Below are positions 1 to 17,600 of a DNA stretch of 64,000 bases, one piece after another (the stretch's first letter is position 1; each line of letters opens with the position of its first letter). The position numbers and the translations under genes were made by a program. The DNA is from Impatiens glandulifera. Taxonomy: Eukaryota; Streptophyta; Magnoliopsida; Ericales; Balsaminaceae. The notes beneath the pieces were generated by a model, which did no database searches, was not told the DNA's origin, and saw only the letters and a program-made list of their open reading frames with translations. The stretch spans positions 52,077,113 through 52,141,112 of the forward strand of contig NC_061866.1 in assembly GCF_907164915.1 (NCBI RefSeq), in the 5' to 3' direction.

Positions 1-501
1 CGTATTCATTAGGGAACACTACTTTTCAGGTATATGATATTCAGACACGTAAGCCAACATCTTGAATGAACATCAATAAAGAAACATGTTGACAATCCCA
101 TTTACTTTCCAATAAGCAAAAATGGAATTGTCGAGCTGGGATTTATGTCAAGATGGGGATATTTAGTAGATAAATTATTGCCTCAAATGGTTAAAGAGGA
201 GTTGTATGCTCTCTATGTAGATTATTATAACCCATAACAAACATTCAACTATCTATGTCATGGAAACCTTGTCTAAAATGACCCATGAGTGTTATGCATC
301 TAGTTGTCACTTTTGTTTGTAACTTCTGCAGATTTTATTTCATCCGATGCGAGATGGAAATAGGGAAATGGGATTTCTGGTTATAGTTCTGGAAAGATTA
401 GTGAATATATTTTCCCAATGAATTTCACCCCTAACCAATACAAATACATCATTATCTAGATCTGAATTAATCCCCATATTATTTACTATTGATATTTACA
501 G
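1..501 (+). other. Intron sequence upstream of the first recognisable helicase exon
   Basis: AT-rich sequence ending in a polypyrimidine tract and a TTACAG acceptor at 496-501. The exon that follows opens in the middle of the SNF2 C-terminal helicase domain, so the gene begins outside the window and this stretch is most simply its intron. I saw no exon here that continues the helicase. Confidence 0.5.
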
Positions 502-3500
502 GTCATTTTTTATGAGCAAGACTGGAACCCTCAGGTGGACAAGCAGGCTTTACAGAGGGCGCACAGGATTGGCCAGATGAACCATGTCTTATCAATTAGT
601 CTAGTTACTGGGAAGACGGTGGATGAGGTATTATTGATTGAATTTTGTTATTAGATTTTAATATGATTTCTATATTATAGGTGAATTTGGTGATTCAGGT
701 TATCATGAGGAGAGCAGAAAGGAAGCTGCAGCTGAGCAACAATGTTATAGGAGAAAATGTGGACAACACAAAGAAAGGGATGGAAGGAGCTATGACAGGC
801 GACTTGCACTCTGTTATGTATGGTTTGAATATGCTTGATCCTACGGGTATAAGTAATGGAAACTCAGATGAAATTAATACATCCGACTTGGGTGATATGG
901 CTGAAACAGTGCTATCATTGCGCTATAATAGGCAATCCGACAAGGATAACAGGAAGTTCGAGGTCAATCCAATGGATCTATCAGATGATCACATAACTGT
1001 AGCAAAGGACCCTGATTCAGTTTCTTTTGATCCTGGATTTGATGAAGCATCGTATCTTTCATGGGTTAAGAAATTTGAGGAAGTGTCAAAGTCATGTGAA
1101 AGTGCAGAAGTGAAGCCAGGAGGCAGGAGAGACCTGCTTGAGGAGAGGAATATTAAAGCTGAGGCTGCTAGGAAGAAGGCAGAAGAGAAGAAATTGTCCG
1201 AGTGGGAAGCTCATGGATATCATTCCTTGTCTGTAAAGGAACCTACGACTCCTCCAAATGGCGATATGATGTCAGATTCAGGTCTTGTTCATTCTGTCTA
1301 CGGTGATTGTACACATCCTTATAATATTTGCCCATCAGAGCCAACAATTGTTTTCAGGTGTGTACATTTGAAGGGACTTGTGCCATATTCTATAAATGTT
1401 CTATTGGTTATTTCTAGAAACTTTTTTTTGGGTATAATTTTCAGGCTCCCCTTATAACTTTCAAAATAAAGTTTTAAAACCCATAATTAAATAGAAGACA
1501 AATAAAAAGATTTTTCTTGCTATCATTTGTGAATTTGATTCTATATCTATAATTCTTAATTATAATTATTATAAGAAAAAATAACTTGACTGTATGCGGT
1601 AGATCTTGTTGCTTGATGATGACATAACTGGAGTAGTTAGGAGGAAAGTCTTATGCTCGTCGAAGGCTGTGGATTCTGATATTTTTCTATCGTTTTTTTT
1701 TTTGAGAACGATGGGTTCCGCTTCTCTTTCGGAGTGCGACTAATCCCGCGGGTTAAGCACATTACCCGCAAATATACTTAACCAGTTAACTAGGCGAGCA
1801 GAACTTGTCGCCTGACGGGCTCGAACCCAGGACCTCCAAGGAGGCTGGGGATATCCACCTCTTTTTGCCGTTAGTTCACCCTCATGCCAGTTCATGGTTA
1901 CCAGGTTGGGGAGGGTTTTAGTTACTTTCACAAGAGCATATAAGAACAACGAAGAAAACCATGGTTCAGTTTCTTACATGCTAGAGAAATACTAATATGT
2001 TACTAGCTTTTGACATTTGGGTGTGGCTTTTCCTTCAGAAGTGAAGTGTATAAGCAACTATTCTAACCTATTGGATTTCCGTTTGACAACTAGGATTTCA
2101 GGAACAAGACAAACAAATAGGATAATTTTGTAGTCGGATCCTTTTAGTAGGAAGGAGGCTTTTTTAAGCTCCACTTTTAGAAGAATCATACTTAGCAATG
2201 ACCTTTCATTTTTTTTGGTTACTACCACTTGTTGTCCTTAAATATTCTTTTTATTGTCCAAATGTTTGGCTATATTCTTGCATTGGATGTATATAACTTT
2301 AATAAGTTTTGTTGGAATATGAGATATTAATATAACTATGAGATGTTTGAGCTTAATCAGCTTAATCTTATGTTTTTGAATTTGATTAGGATAGTAATTC
2401 CTTATGACATTACTATCAAATATATGATTTTTATTATATAAGTTAATTATCAATAATATAACTCCTCTTTAGGTTTATACATGATATAGGAGTTTGTGGT
2501 TACAACTTAGTTTATCCGCTTTCCTCCGCCAATGGTAATGGTAGTTGTAGCTAATGGTAGGGGCTCCATTGGTCTAGTTAATTTTGTTTTTGAACAATGT
2601 TCATTTCATTCAGAAGAAAAAGGCAAAAAACGACAAAAGTGAAATAAACAAGGCTAAACATCAGAAATGTCAAGATGTGTTTGCTTAGGTCTAGTTAATT
2701 TTTGTTTTTCATTGTGTTGTTTTTTACTTTGTTGTGCATCTCTAGTTGATTATCAAGTTTAGATTTACATTTTTGAGAATTATTAACATATACAAAAGGT
2801 TTAAATTCCATCTCCATCCATTCAAAAGGAAGGGGCGAAAGAACTTGAAACGAAGTATCTAGATCAGTAGATGAAGACTAGAGAGCGGTAGATCATAGAT
2901 AAGAGCGGTGGACAAAGACATTGATAGCATCAAACTGTTGCAAATCGAAGTTGATCATAAAATTTACTAACTTGGTTTTGAGGGAAAATGTTGAAATTAT
3001 TAGATATAATAATTTATTATATTTATTATTTATAAGATTAGAATAATATCTCACAATAACATATAACCAAGAGATAATTGAGCATAATCATATGTGGCCG
3101 AATTTGATTAGGATATTTTTACTTTATGGTATTATAAAGTAAATAATTGTTCATAAGTTATTAGAGACTGAATTCCCAATATGTTTACTAAGGTCCTACC
3201 ACGAAACATAATAAAAAGTTTGGCAACAAGTTGGCCATGATTGGCATTTCTGCTTCAACTTGACGGGGAGTCCTAATAAATGAAGTATTATATATAGATT
3301 GCAGAGTATTAAGGATTGTATATTTCTCTCATATCTTTTTATTTTCTTTGTGTATTGCTATATATACATGTATTGAATGACATTGAAGAGAAGAATGATT
3401 TTTAATTTTCAAATTCATTTCCATCCTTGATTCAAGTGTTCACATATTTTTCCACCTTACCTGTTTTTCAGCTGTACAGATGATTCTGGAAATTGGGGAC

Positions 3501-4381
3501 ATGGAGGCATGTTTGATGCGCTAACCAAACTGTCAGTCCATGTCCCTGAGGCTTATGAACGAGCTTCTAACTTTAAAGACCTTCATCTGGGTGATCTTCA
3601 TCTTGTAGAAATCAAAAGTGTGCTCTTTTTCCCACCTTATGACTTATATTAAGTTATGTTGTCTTACCTTTAGTTTTGAGGTTATCATTGATTGAACTGC
3701 AGATGATGTTGATGAAGGTGGAAATCAAGGGGGTTCATGTAATTGGGTAGCTTTGGCTGTTGTGCAATCATACAATCCTAGGCGCAAAGTTCCTCGCAGC
3801 AACATCTCCATTCCTGCCCTAGAAAATTGCCTATCAAAAGTATCATCCGTGGCTGCTCAAAATTCTGGTAATCGGACTTCACTGCATAATTGTCAAAACG
3901 GTCTATTTCTACACTGTCCTTATTTGATTTCATGCATTTTTATGATTTTCTAAATCTCATAAAATATCAATATTTTTATAAATACTTCAACTATAATTTA
4001 AGTTGAGATACTCACGGAGATCCGCATTTTCTACACATATGTCTAGTTTTCGAACAATCTTTCAGTTACAGTTTGGCAAATTAGGATGCTTGTTTTTATG
4101 ATTTTTTTGCACATAGGTAGTGAAGTAACATACTTCATGTCAATGTTTAAATAACAGCTTCAATACACATGCCACGAATTGGATACCAGGATGCATCAGA
4201 TCGTTCTGAGTGGTACACAATTGAACGTCTTTTACGGAAGTACGCTTTGTTGTATGGCATAAGGATATATGTGTATGTATCTCTTTCCTATCCTTTCTCT
4301 CTCAATGTGATTTTTACACATACAGTGAAATATTTATTTACCTCTTGAAATTTCAGGTATTATTACCGTCGTTCACCGTGA
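502..4381 (+). CDS. CHR10: ALC1/CHD1L-like SNF2 helicase with C-terminal macro domain (3' part)
   Basis: This is the 3' part of a nuclear SNF2-family chromatin remodeller; the 5' part lies left of the window. Exons read 502-627, 681-1357, 3472-3617, 3703-3867, 4158-4272 and 4357-4381, all with GT-AG introns and consistent phase, ending ...YYYRRSP-stop. The first exon carries helicase motif VI ([11 protein letters not shown]). The long second exon encodes an acidic, lysine-rich linker with a helical [11 protein letters not shown] segment. The last four exons give a macro domain, with [23 protein letters not shown] and the closing [26 protein letters not shown]2 plus a C-terminal macro domain is the ALC1/CHD1L layout, whose macro domain binds poly(ADP-ribose) in animals; the Arabidopsis counterpart is CHR10 (ASG3). 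The third intron is about 2.1 kb and holds retroelement debris. Family identity is firm; the exact symbol is inferred from recalled orthology. Confidence 0.85.
1696..1960 (-). mobile_element. tRNA-derived SINE in a helicase intron
   Basis: Read on the minus strand, the segment has a tRNA-like head with a B-box-type GGGTTCGAGCCC near 1820-1831, then a body ending in a run of about 11 A residues (plus-strand T run at 1692-1703). A tRNA-like Pol III promoter followed by a short body and poly(A) is the plant SINE layout. A diverged copy of the same body lies at 53815-53955. I could not identify target-site duplications. The small minus-strand open frame across it is incidental. Confidence 0.65.
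2312..3440 (+). mobile_element. Decayed copia-type LTR retroelement remnant
   Basis: Two related segments begin with TG in the same sense: TGTTGGAATATGAGATATTA near 2312 and TGTTGAAATTATTAGATATA near 2989. Both continue into a shared AATTTGATTAGGATA stretch. The second is directly preceded by TTTTGAGGGAAAA, which looks like the polypurine tract found just before copia 3' LTRs. The second segment runs on to an AT-rich promoter-like and transcript-end-like region near 3270-3400. No gag-pol coding sequence remains. The boundaries are approximate and the call rests on LTR-start and polypurine-tract resemblance. Confidence 0.5.
2571..2709. mobile_element. Short insertion flanked by about 20-bp direct repeats
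   Basis: The sequence GGTCTAGTTAATTTTGTTTTT at 2571-2591 recurs almost exactly at 2688-2709. It brackets about 97 bp that is A-rich in its middle. Long target duplications around a short A-rich insert are typical of LINE-driven retroposition. It sits inside the intron retroelement remnant. The source of the insert is not recognised. Confidence 0.45.
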
Positions 4382-5293
4382 GGACCTTGGAATGTTATAC
4401 CTCCTGGCACCCCCTGCTTTAATGGAAAGGAGCTCAGATGTAGCTTGATGCCTTTGTCTACAATACTTTTGTTTGTTTAACATGCTAGTTAGGGATTTTG
4501 ATGTAACTTCCTTGTGTAATATATGAACTTCAAACCTCACTGGAAAAATAGATTTTTCTTTCTTCTCTATTATTGAATCATGTTTAAAAGTAATCAGAAA
4601 TTATGGATGGATGATATTCATTGCTTCTTATGCATGTTTAAACTTCATAACAAAATTTTTTTGTAGACCAGGTTTTATTCTTAGTTTAAGACCCTTGGGT
4701 GGGATGGGTTTATTGGATTTGCTGCATCTTCTTCTGAAACAATGATATTTTAATGAAGTGGCTATGAAAAGGCTTTTCAGAGATGTTTTGGTTGTTGTTC
4801 ATGATCAAGTCCTTGGTGAAAGCAATGAGCTTTTCTTCTGGCCTTAATCTTTCGGAATCATTTCAAATGTAAGTGGTTGATTCATTTTCTCTCTTATAGT
4901 GTTACTTTGCTAACCCATTTTAACATAAATCTTCTTTTACATGTATTCTGTCTGCAGAGAAGCTTTCTGTAGGGTATAACCAGGCTACTACTGCACCAAA
5001 AGGCATCAACACAAAAAAAAAAGGTAAAAAAAAATATTGATCTTAATACCAAATATTTTAGAAGAAAAAAAGTTATTTCCCATTTCATGCATAGTTGTCT
5101 TGCTTTGTACCAAACTCATTCCTAAATTCTACTAAAAAAGGTATTAATTCCTATTCATGCAAAGTTCCTCTAATTCACCAAACTTACTCCTACTTCACTC
5201 TGTTTTCTGACTTTTCTCCCATTTATATTCTCTCTCATTAGCTCCTAAACAATTCATCTGAATTCAAAGCCTTCTCCTCTCTACTTCTCAATC
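4382..5293. other. 3' flank of the helicase and 5' region of LAP6
   Basis: The first 180 bp are probably the helicase 3' UTR. A TTTATATT sequence near 5222, about 70 bp before the LAP6 start codon, could act as its TATA element, and the bases after it are rich in CT dinucleotides as in many plant leaders. No other gene is apparent. Confidence 0.4.
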
Positions 5294-6633
5294 ATGCCAG
5301 AAACCAGCATCAACAATGGCACCACTTCTTCCAATCCATCACCCAACAAGCGTGTTGCCAATCCCGGGAAGGCCACCATTCTTGCCCTGGGCAAGGCCTT
5401 CCCCAAGCAACTCCTCGCTCAGGACTGCCTGGTTGAGGGCTTCATCCGCGACACCAACTGTCTCGACCCTGACATCAAAGAAAAACTCGAACGCCTATGT
5501 AAGTCCTATTTATTTCCAAAGCTATTTTTCATTTTTATAATTATTGTTTGTTTTGTTTTTAGGTAAAACAACAACTGTGAAGACAAGATACACAGTTATG
5601 TGCAAGGAGATTCTAGACAAATACCCAGAATTAGCAACCGAAGGATCACCCACCATCAAGCAAAGACTCGAGATAGCAAATCCAGCTGTTGTGGAAATGG
5701 CAATAGAAGCAAGTCTGGCATGTATTAAGGAATGGGGCAGGTCTGCCCAAGACATCACTCACGTAATCTATGTTTCCTCTAGTGAAATCAGGTTGCCAGG
5801 AGGGGACCTATATCTGGCTAGTGGTTTGAACCTTAGGCCTGATGTGGGTCGTGTCATGCTCTACTTCTTAGGCTGTTATGGAGGTGCAACCGGACTCAGG
5901 GTTGCCAAGGACATAGCAGAGAACAACCCGGGGAGTCGCGTCCTACTCACAACTTCTGAGACTACTATCTTGGGTTTCCGACCCCCGAGTAAGGACCGGC
6001 CCTACGATCTCGTGGGGGCCGCCTTATTCGGGGATGGAGCTGCATCTGCCATCATAGGAGCTGATCCTGATCTCGAGAAAGAATCTCCTTTCATGGAATT
6101 GAATTATGCTGTTCAGCAATTCTTGCCTGGTATTTGTTTTTATTTATTATATGTTTGAACTTACTAATTCAGATAAAATAAAAAATGATTTTTTATTTTT
6201 GGCAGGAACCCATAATGTGATAGATGGGAATATTACAGAAGAGGGAATAAACTTCAAGCTTGGAAGGGATCTGCCTCATAGGATTGAAGAGAATATAGAG
6301 GAGTTTTGCAGGAAGTTGATGATGAAAAGGGGAGGAGAAGAAGGAGAGTTTAATGGGCTGTTTTGGGCCGTTCATCCAGGTGGGCCTGCAATACTGAATA
6401 AGCTAGAGAAGAAGCTTCAACTTGGGCCGAACAAACTTGATTGTAGTAGAAGGGCGTTAATGGACTTTGGGAATGTGAGCAGTAATACAATCTTCTATGT
6501 GTTGGAGTACATGAGAGAAGAACTGAAGAAAAAGAAGAATAAGTATGATGAAGAAGAAGAAGAGTGGGGCCTGGCATTGGCTTTTGGGCCTGGTATCACA
6601 TTTGAAGGCCTTCTTCTTAGGAGCCTCACATAA
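5294..6633 (+). CDS. LAP6: LAP6/PKSA-like type III polyketide synthase (sporopollenin)
   Basis: Three exons (5294-5498, 5563-6129, 6206-6633) encode 399 residues, the usual length for chalcone-synthase-fold enzymes. The catalytic triad is visible: Cys173 in FLGCYGG, His314 in WAVHPGG and Asn347 in GNVSSNT, with the C-terminal AFGPGITFEG loop. Stretches such as KTTTVKTRYTV, SSSEIRLPGGDLY and TTSETTILGFRPP match LAP6/PKSA rather than true chalcone synthase. LAP6 condenses fatty acyl-CoA starters with malonyl-CoA to alkyl pyrones in the anther tapetum, feeding sporopollenin for pollen exine; it acts with LAP5 and TKPR1. A lysine/glutamate-rich insert (KKKKNKYDEEEEEW) near residues 370-380 is longer than in Arabidopsis. 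The start is the first ATG after a CT-rich leader. LAP5/PKSB is the nearest alternative. Confidence 0.9.
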
Positions 6634-7250
6634 AATCTTATTAATCTAATCTTATGCCTTTTATTATAATGTTTTTATTATTTTCATAATTTGCTTTCTT
6701 TGTTGTTGGATACCAACAAAAATATAATTATCATTAATGAACTTATCTGTTTGATCCAAGTCTTAATCTCCTCTTTAAATCAGAAAAATAAGATAATAAA
6801 AAAAGTTCTAACTTTGATTGTTTAGAACTTGCGTAATAGAGTAATGATAATGAACGAAAATTTGGTGTCGGGAATAATATGGTAACATTTAAGTCTAAAT
6901 TTAATCCTGTTTTGTTATCATCACCAATTAGAATAAGAAATCTCAAAAGCAACATATAATTGAAAAAAAAAAAATGTCTAAAACAACCCTAAATATCATT
7001 TTATTTGAAAACGACCTAATAAATACTTAAATTAGCAAACGTGTCACAGAAGGAGTCCGCCAGCCAATTAGTACAGTCGCCTCCCTTCTATTGGCTAGCC
7101 ATACGGTTACTTTTGTTTTATTTATTTTTTTTTTAAAAGAAAAAAAAAACATTCGGTTATCGGGAAAACGTTAACGAACGTTGCTTCTTTTGACCCCCCA
7201 AAAAAAAATTTGCTTCTTCTTCTTCTATTCTCTGTTTCCTTTATGTTTTG
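6634..7250. other. Intergenic region and promoter of the alpha/beta hydrolase gene
   Basis: Two CCAAT/ATTGG-type boxes lie at 7063-7093, followed by homopolymer T and A runs and a CT-rich stretch from 7200 typical of a plant transcription start. A minimal upstream reading frame (ATG TTT TGA) directly precedes the hydrolase start at 7251. No coding sequence was seen. Confidence 0.4.
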
Positions 7251-12431
<5,181 letters not shown>

Positions 12432-12850
12432 TTGAGGTTGTGATTTTCTTTTCTTTGACACGGGTTAGGTAGTCATATTCAATTTATGTACATTCTTTTG
12501 ATGATTTAGATTCGGAATGTTGATCTTCTTTAGTAGGTAGTAGTAGTAATGTAAGCCCCCAACCGAACCAACTGTTCTTGTATATGAACGAACGGTGGTG
12601 GTGGTCGTGTTTTTCGGGGTTTCTGTCAGTTCATTGTCCATTAGTATTATTCTAATGGAGGTTGGTTTAGATTCTTATGATGTATAATTTTGACTTTTTT
12701 TTTTAATATTGAATTCAGTCTTTGAATGATATATCTGAATAAATAATGGGTTTTGAGAGTTTCCAATATATTATATATATTTCAACAACATTTGTTTTTG
12801 TTTCTTCTAAAGAGCTTTGAGGTCATCAACCATTAGACTCATTAAAGGAA
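12432..12850 (+). other. 3' UTR and downstream flank of the hydrolase gene
   Basis: Noncoding; it includes a GGTGGTGGTGGTCGTG stretch near 12594 and AT-rich sequence after it. No other gene or repeat is recognised before the Helitron end at 12851. Confidence 0.5.
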
Positions 12851-13082
12851 CTAGCATTTAGCCCGTGCATTTGCACGAGTAATAATATAAAAAACCGTGA
12901 AAAAAATTACGGATAACATTTTTAATTTTATTTTTAACCGTTTTAAATTTATGGGTGGGTCAACACATAATCCGATCCAAGTATCCATTTACTTAACATG
13001 ATTATATATTAGTTAGTTAAAAAGTTGAACTTATATTAATGTTAAAACGTCCCGCGTTTATCAAATTTGGTGTTGAATTTAA

Positions 13083-13160
13083 AATATAAAGTCTTTGTAG
13101 TCTAGTTGGTTAAAGAGTTGTACTTGTTTTGTTAGGTTGCAAGTTCGAAACATACCTCTA
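13083..13160 (+). repeat. tRNA-like A/B-box segment, copy 1
   Basis: TAGTCTAGTTGG resembles a Pol III A box and GCAAGTTCGAAAC a B box, with spacing close to a tRNA gene. The ends do not pair as an acceptor stem, so this is a tRNA relic or SINE head inside the Helitron, not a functional tRNA gene. A near-identical copy is at 13374-13450. Confidence 0.5.
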
Positions 13161-13373
13161 GCATTTTTAATTTTATTTTTAACCGTTTTAAATTTAAAAA
13201 CGGGTAAACCCACAATCCGACCCAAGTATCCAAATTAACCACAGCTCTCGACCCGGCAATCCGGACACTTTAAAAATTAAGCATCATTATATATATAGAT
13301 TAGTTATTTAAAAAGTTGAACTTATATTAATGTTAAAACGTCCCGCGTTTATCAAATTTGGTGTTGAATTTAA

Positions 13374-13450
13374 AATATAAAGTTTTTGTAGCCTAGTTGG
13401 TTAAAGAGTTGTACTTGTTATGTTAGGTTGCAAGTTCGAAACATACCTCT
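13374..13450 (+). repeat. tRNA-like A/B-box segment, copy 2
   Basis: Second copy of the tRNA-like stretch, about 291 bp from the first. It differs by a few substitutions (TAGCCTAGTTGG for TAGTCTAGTTGG), so the duplication is not brand new. Confidence 0.5.
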
Positions 13451-13592
13451 AGCATTTTTAATTTTATTTTTAACCGTTTTAAATTTAAAAACGGGTAAAC
13501 CCACAATCCGACCCAAGTATCCAAATTAACCACAGCTCTCGACCCGGCAATCCGGACACTTTAAAAATTAAGCATCATTATATATATATAGA

Positions 13593-14004
13593 TTCTCTTT
13601 GATTAAATATAATATATAATGACAATTTCTAAATAACCTAACTTCATTCTTAAATATCCTACTCCAAAATATATTACTAAAGTTAAAACATATATATTTT
13701 TATTGTATGAATGCATTGTACTAAATTTATAATAACTTATTGCAAGCCCAATTTGATTAAATTATTGCTCTGGACCTTACTATAAATAGTGAGAATTCAC
13801 AACCATCCAAAATGGAGACTTTATTAAAAAAAAAAAAAAAAGACAACGACCAAACTGAGTATTCACTTGTTAACATCATAATCGAAGACATGATTTAGGA
13901 CACAAAAAAAAAAAAATACACAATAGTGGATTGTAGGGACAAGTAAAAAATTGTAAGTTAGAACCGTTCAATCATCGAGGTAACAAAAGATTAAAATACG
14001 CTAA
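13593..14004. other. AT-rich spacer, 3' flank of the AP2/ERF gene
   Basis: Contains two long A runs (near 13826 and 13903) and no coding sequence. The part nearest 14004 is presumably the 3' UTR of the minus-strand AP2/ERF gene. Confidence 0.4.
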
Positions 14005-14679
14005 TCATTCATACTCCCAAAGAATTAACGACGGTTCATGATCCAGCCAAAACCCATTATCGGCTCCGGCCATCTGCCACGGCGACGATGTATAACTGTA
14101 CCGGCGGCGACACTCATCATTCCGATCCCCTGAATCCATTGAAAGATCAGGAAGGTCAAAAACAGACTGATCATCATCGACAGAATTCGATGATTCATTT
14201 GAAGTGTCATCCGATATTGTGGAAGAATTATTAATCTTGGCGGCGGGTCGGGTTTGCTTCGTTTCAAAAGTGGCGGCGGCGGCGGCGGCTGCCACCTGAA
14301 TGTCCTTGGGAGAAGTGGTTACAGGACGGGGAAGATCATGTGCCAATTCGGGGAAATTAAGGTAAGCCAATTTACCCTTGATAGCTAGAGCTGCCACGTC
14401 ATGGGCTCGAGCTGCCATTTCGGCCGTACGATATGTTCCTAACCATATTCTTGATTTCTTCTTCGGTTCTCGGATTTCCGACACCCATTTGCCCCAAGCT
14501 CTCATTCTAACTCCCCTATACGACGTCGTCGTCCCTTGGTAGTTGTTGTTGTTGTTTTTTAGATCAATTTTAGTACTGCTCTTGAACCCTTTTAGGTAAA
14601 AGCCCTCGTCGGAAATACACGGCGGTAAGGCGGCCGCTACGGCGGCGATGGATACTTGTGAGGTTGTTTGGTCTTCCAT
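14005..14679 (-). CDS. AP2/ERF transcription factor, DREB A-4-like
   Basis: A single exon encodes 224 residues starting [11 protein letters not shown]; the open frame extends further upstream but the next ATG lies beyond plausible leader sequence. One AP2 domain occupies roughly residues 55-112: [19 protein letters not shown], then [11 protein letters not shown] and [15 protein letters not shown], ending [15 protein letters not shown] has the Val and Glu that mark DREB-type binding to DRE/CRT elements, and [10 protein letters not shown] is the pattern of subgroup A-4 (TINY, ERF034-039). After the domain come an alanine run, an acidic serine-rich region and a C-terminal LILWEYE, likely an activation tail. 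Lack of introns is usual in this family. The exact member cannot be assigned by eye. Confidence 0.88.
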   Translation of the reverse strand: MEDQTTSQVSIAAVAAALPPCISDEGFYLKGFKSSTKIDLKNNNNNYQGTTTSYRGVRMRAWGKWVSEIREPKKKSRIWLGTYRTAEMAARAHDVAALAIKGKLAYLNFPELAHDLPRPVTTSPKDIQVAAAAAAATFETKQTRPAAKINNSSTISDDTSNESSNSVDDDQSVFDLPDLSMDSGDRNDECRRRYSYTSSPWQMAGADNGFWLDHEPSLILWEYE

Positions 14680-17600
14680 GGAGAGAGATACAAAGAGAAG
14701 ATGATGGAGTATAAAACCTATTGGTGGGAAAGAGTGGGGAAATTTGATGCCTCGTAATTGTCTTAAATGCGCAAATGATCCCATCATATTTTTTTTGGAC
14801 AAAAATGAGTCCCGTTACGCCACAAAATCCTAATTCGTCGAGTATGCCATCACGAGATGCTTCCGTGCTATCAGATATTTTCGTCATAACAGAGGAAGGG
14901 TCATTTTCACCAATTTTATTGGGCTCAAATTTGTTAGACTGTGGTCATTTTCCTAATTAAAGTTATTATTAAGGTCGTTTCATCAAATTTTCCAAAGAGT
15001 GGTTGAGCGTTCATTCATAATTATTTTATACAAATTTTTATTTTTAGTTTATTAAACTCAGGGTCTTGATTGAATTTAGGGTTCATTTAAAATAACATTC
15101 TAATACTCCGAACAATTTAAGGTTTTAAATAAATGAAAAGTATTTTAGTGTTTTTGTTGTTCTTATAAGGTTAATGATATAATTTGATTAAACAAATAAT
15201 TTCAAATAACCATGTTAATTATTCAACAATTAATTGTAAGAGAGATAGTAAGTGCTAAGAATGCATTTATCATCCCCACTTATTTTATCTCAGAATTCTT
15301 CTTATAACATAGATCTAAGAAATTCTTAGGACTGTTATAAAAAAAATTATTAATAAATTAATAGAAATAATTTAATATTATATATATTAAAAATAATATT
15401 ATTATAAAAAATAAATTTAATTTTTTATATAAAATATGAAAAACAAATAAATATTTAATGATGTTATATATTTAATTGTGTTTATTAATATTTGGAGCGA
15501 AATCGAAGTGAGGTCCGATAATAAAGTTTGGATGAGGGATACAAAATTGACATCTATGTGATGGTGGTTCTGAAAATAATATAGTTTATTTTTTATTTTA
15601 TCATCAAACCATATTATTTTTAAATAATATGAAAATTTCCTAAATACCTTTTTCCTTGTCTATACATGCCTTATGATTTATTTTATTTTTGTCAATAAAA
15701 AAAACATGCTATTGATTTCAAACCTGATTTGTCATTTGGTTATTTTATTTATTTATTTCAAATTTATATTAGTTAATGGCCCCTCATTCTGTCATGTTGT
15801 AGCTGATTCTTTTTGGCATATTCCTCAGCTTTCCACAAAAATGATACAAATTCCACCAATTTTATTCTTATACAGAAATAAGATATTTAATAGCCCCTCA
15901 ACATATAGCAGAATAACAGACTACCCTCAACTTGTATTTATTAAATTAAATAATTGTTTTTTTTCTTTATATATATATATATATATATATTGTTTTAGTC
16001 ATACATCTTATGTACATCTTATTTTGAGCCCAACAATGATCATCTTTTAAATATAAATAAAATTAAAATATTCAAAGAAGAAAGAGTTTGATGAACAGTC
16101 TTTCTGAATTTAATTTATTTAAAAAGAATTATAATCTAAAAAAATCTTAGGAAAAATCATTCAATTCAATCTGATAATGATCACACCAACAAAAAGGACA
16201 TATACCATTTACTTCCATTCAATTTATTAAACAAAAATAAAAATAAAAATACAATTTGTGGATGAAATTAAAATTATGAAAAATGAAGGACATGTTTTAT
16301 GAATTTTATCAAGTGTTTGAAAAGTACACTTTTAACTTACATGAATTTGTAATAATTGTTAACAACTATCATACAAAAATAAAATGGAATTTTCAACCTC
16401 TATTTTCACGTGATCAAGTAACTTTGGCATCATTTAAATTCCTCCCATTGTAGACGGTAGAGTGGGCATGACACATTATTTGTAGCTTATGTATATTGAC
16501 AAATTTTAGAATCAAAATTTATTTAGTTACAACTTCTTCCCATATATTATTTTCGTCTTAGATTAACCACGACAAAAATGTAGAAATATCATGGCCGGGT
16601 TCAGCCCCACGCCTTACAAGGGTTTGTTTCACTTAATCGCCCAAACATGGTTAATATAACCCTAATTTCTTTTTAGAATCATATCATGACCTATCTCTAT
16701 CGCCTCCAACATGTTTAGGTTTGATGGCCCCCTTCCAAAATGTTTCCATAATGATTCTTACTTGTAGGCCATACTCACCATGTAATGCTTAAATCTTTGT
16801 GCGGGGTTAAAAATACTAAATAATTTAATTCGTGGCAATTCGAAAGGTTGTAGTGCATTGGATAGGGTTTATGTAATTTTTATTTTGTTAATATAGATGT
16901 CATTCACTAGATCCTCGTATAGAAACGCGGTCTTTCTATCATTTTTTTAAAATTATCCATAATCATCGTCATATAAATATTCGATTGAATTCAGTGAGGT
17001 GTACTCCAATATTATGGATGTTTTTCTATAAATGAATTTTTTTATATTTACTAAAAAGTTATTATTCCAAATTAAGTAATTAATCCCAAAGTAACATATT
17101 GACACAAATTTTGACCAATTTTTTTTAAAAAGGTCCCTAATTTTTCAAGTTTATTTAATCTCCAAAATTTTCAATTTTGGGAATATATGATCAAGTTCAC
17201 AAATATATTTTGAAATTATTCTAAGAAAATCAAAACTTCATATACTGTAAAATTATTTATAATATATATTGGTTTTGGTTTTTATCATGAGTAATGAATG
17301 CTTTTCAATATACAATGGACTAGTGTTATAATGAATTTGATTTGGAAACATAACATTATTTAATAAAATAATTCTCAAGAGATATTTTATATATACAAGA
17401 TTTCTACATTTCATTAACTAGCTAGGTTAAGGTTGGGTCTAGAGTAGACTTGAAGAGAATTATGTCGGGTCCAGTTTGAATTGAGTATTAGCAAGATCGG
17501 ATCCTATTAGAATTGAATATTGTAATTCGACAAGAAAATGACCCTTTATCTACCAAGCTTACATAAATAAAACATACTTCTAATCCTATAGCAAAGTTAC

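Larger units (their letters stand above)
12851..13592 (-). mobile_element. Non-autonomous Helitron with an internal tandem unit
   Basis: Read on the minus strand, it begins TCTATATATATATAATGATG after an A (13592) and ends with a hairpin (CTCGTGCAAATGCACGGG) followed by CTAAATGCTAG and a flanking T (12851). A 5' TC, a 3' hairpin before CTAG and insertion between A and T are Helitron hallmarks. A unit of about 291 bp is repeated head to tail, giving two 5' ends (13592 and about 13294) but one 3' end. Each unit holds a tRNA-like stretch. It has no RepHel coding capacity. A diverged, shorter relative lies at 33918-34107. Confidence 0.7.

Noticed and set aside
1740..1949. 69-codon minus-strand frame
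   Set aside because: It lies within the SINE and reads through its tRNA-like head.
13083..13450. Two tRNA genes
   Set aside because: A and B boxes are present, but the acceptor stem does not pair and both lie inside a Helitron repeat unit.
15673..16050. 125-codon plus-strand frame
   Set aside because: Low-complexity AT-rich translation including a TA run, with no splice or promoter context.
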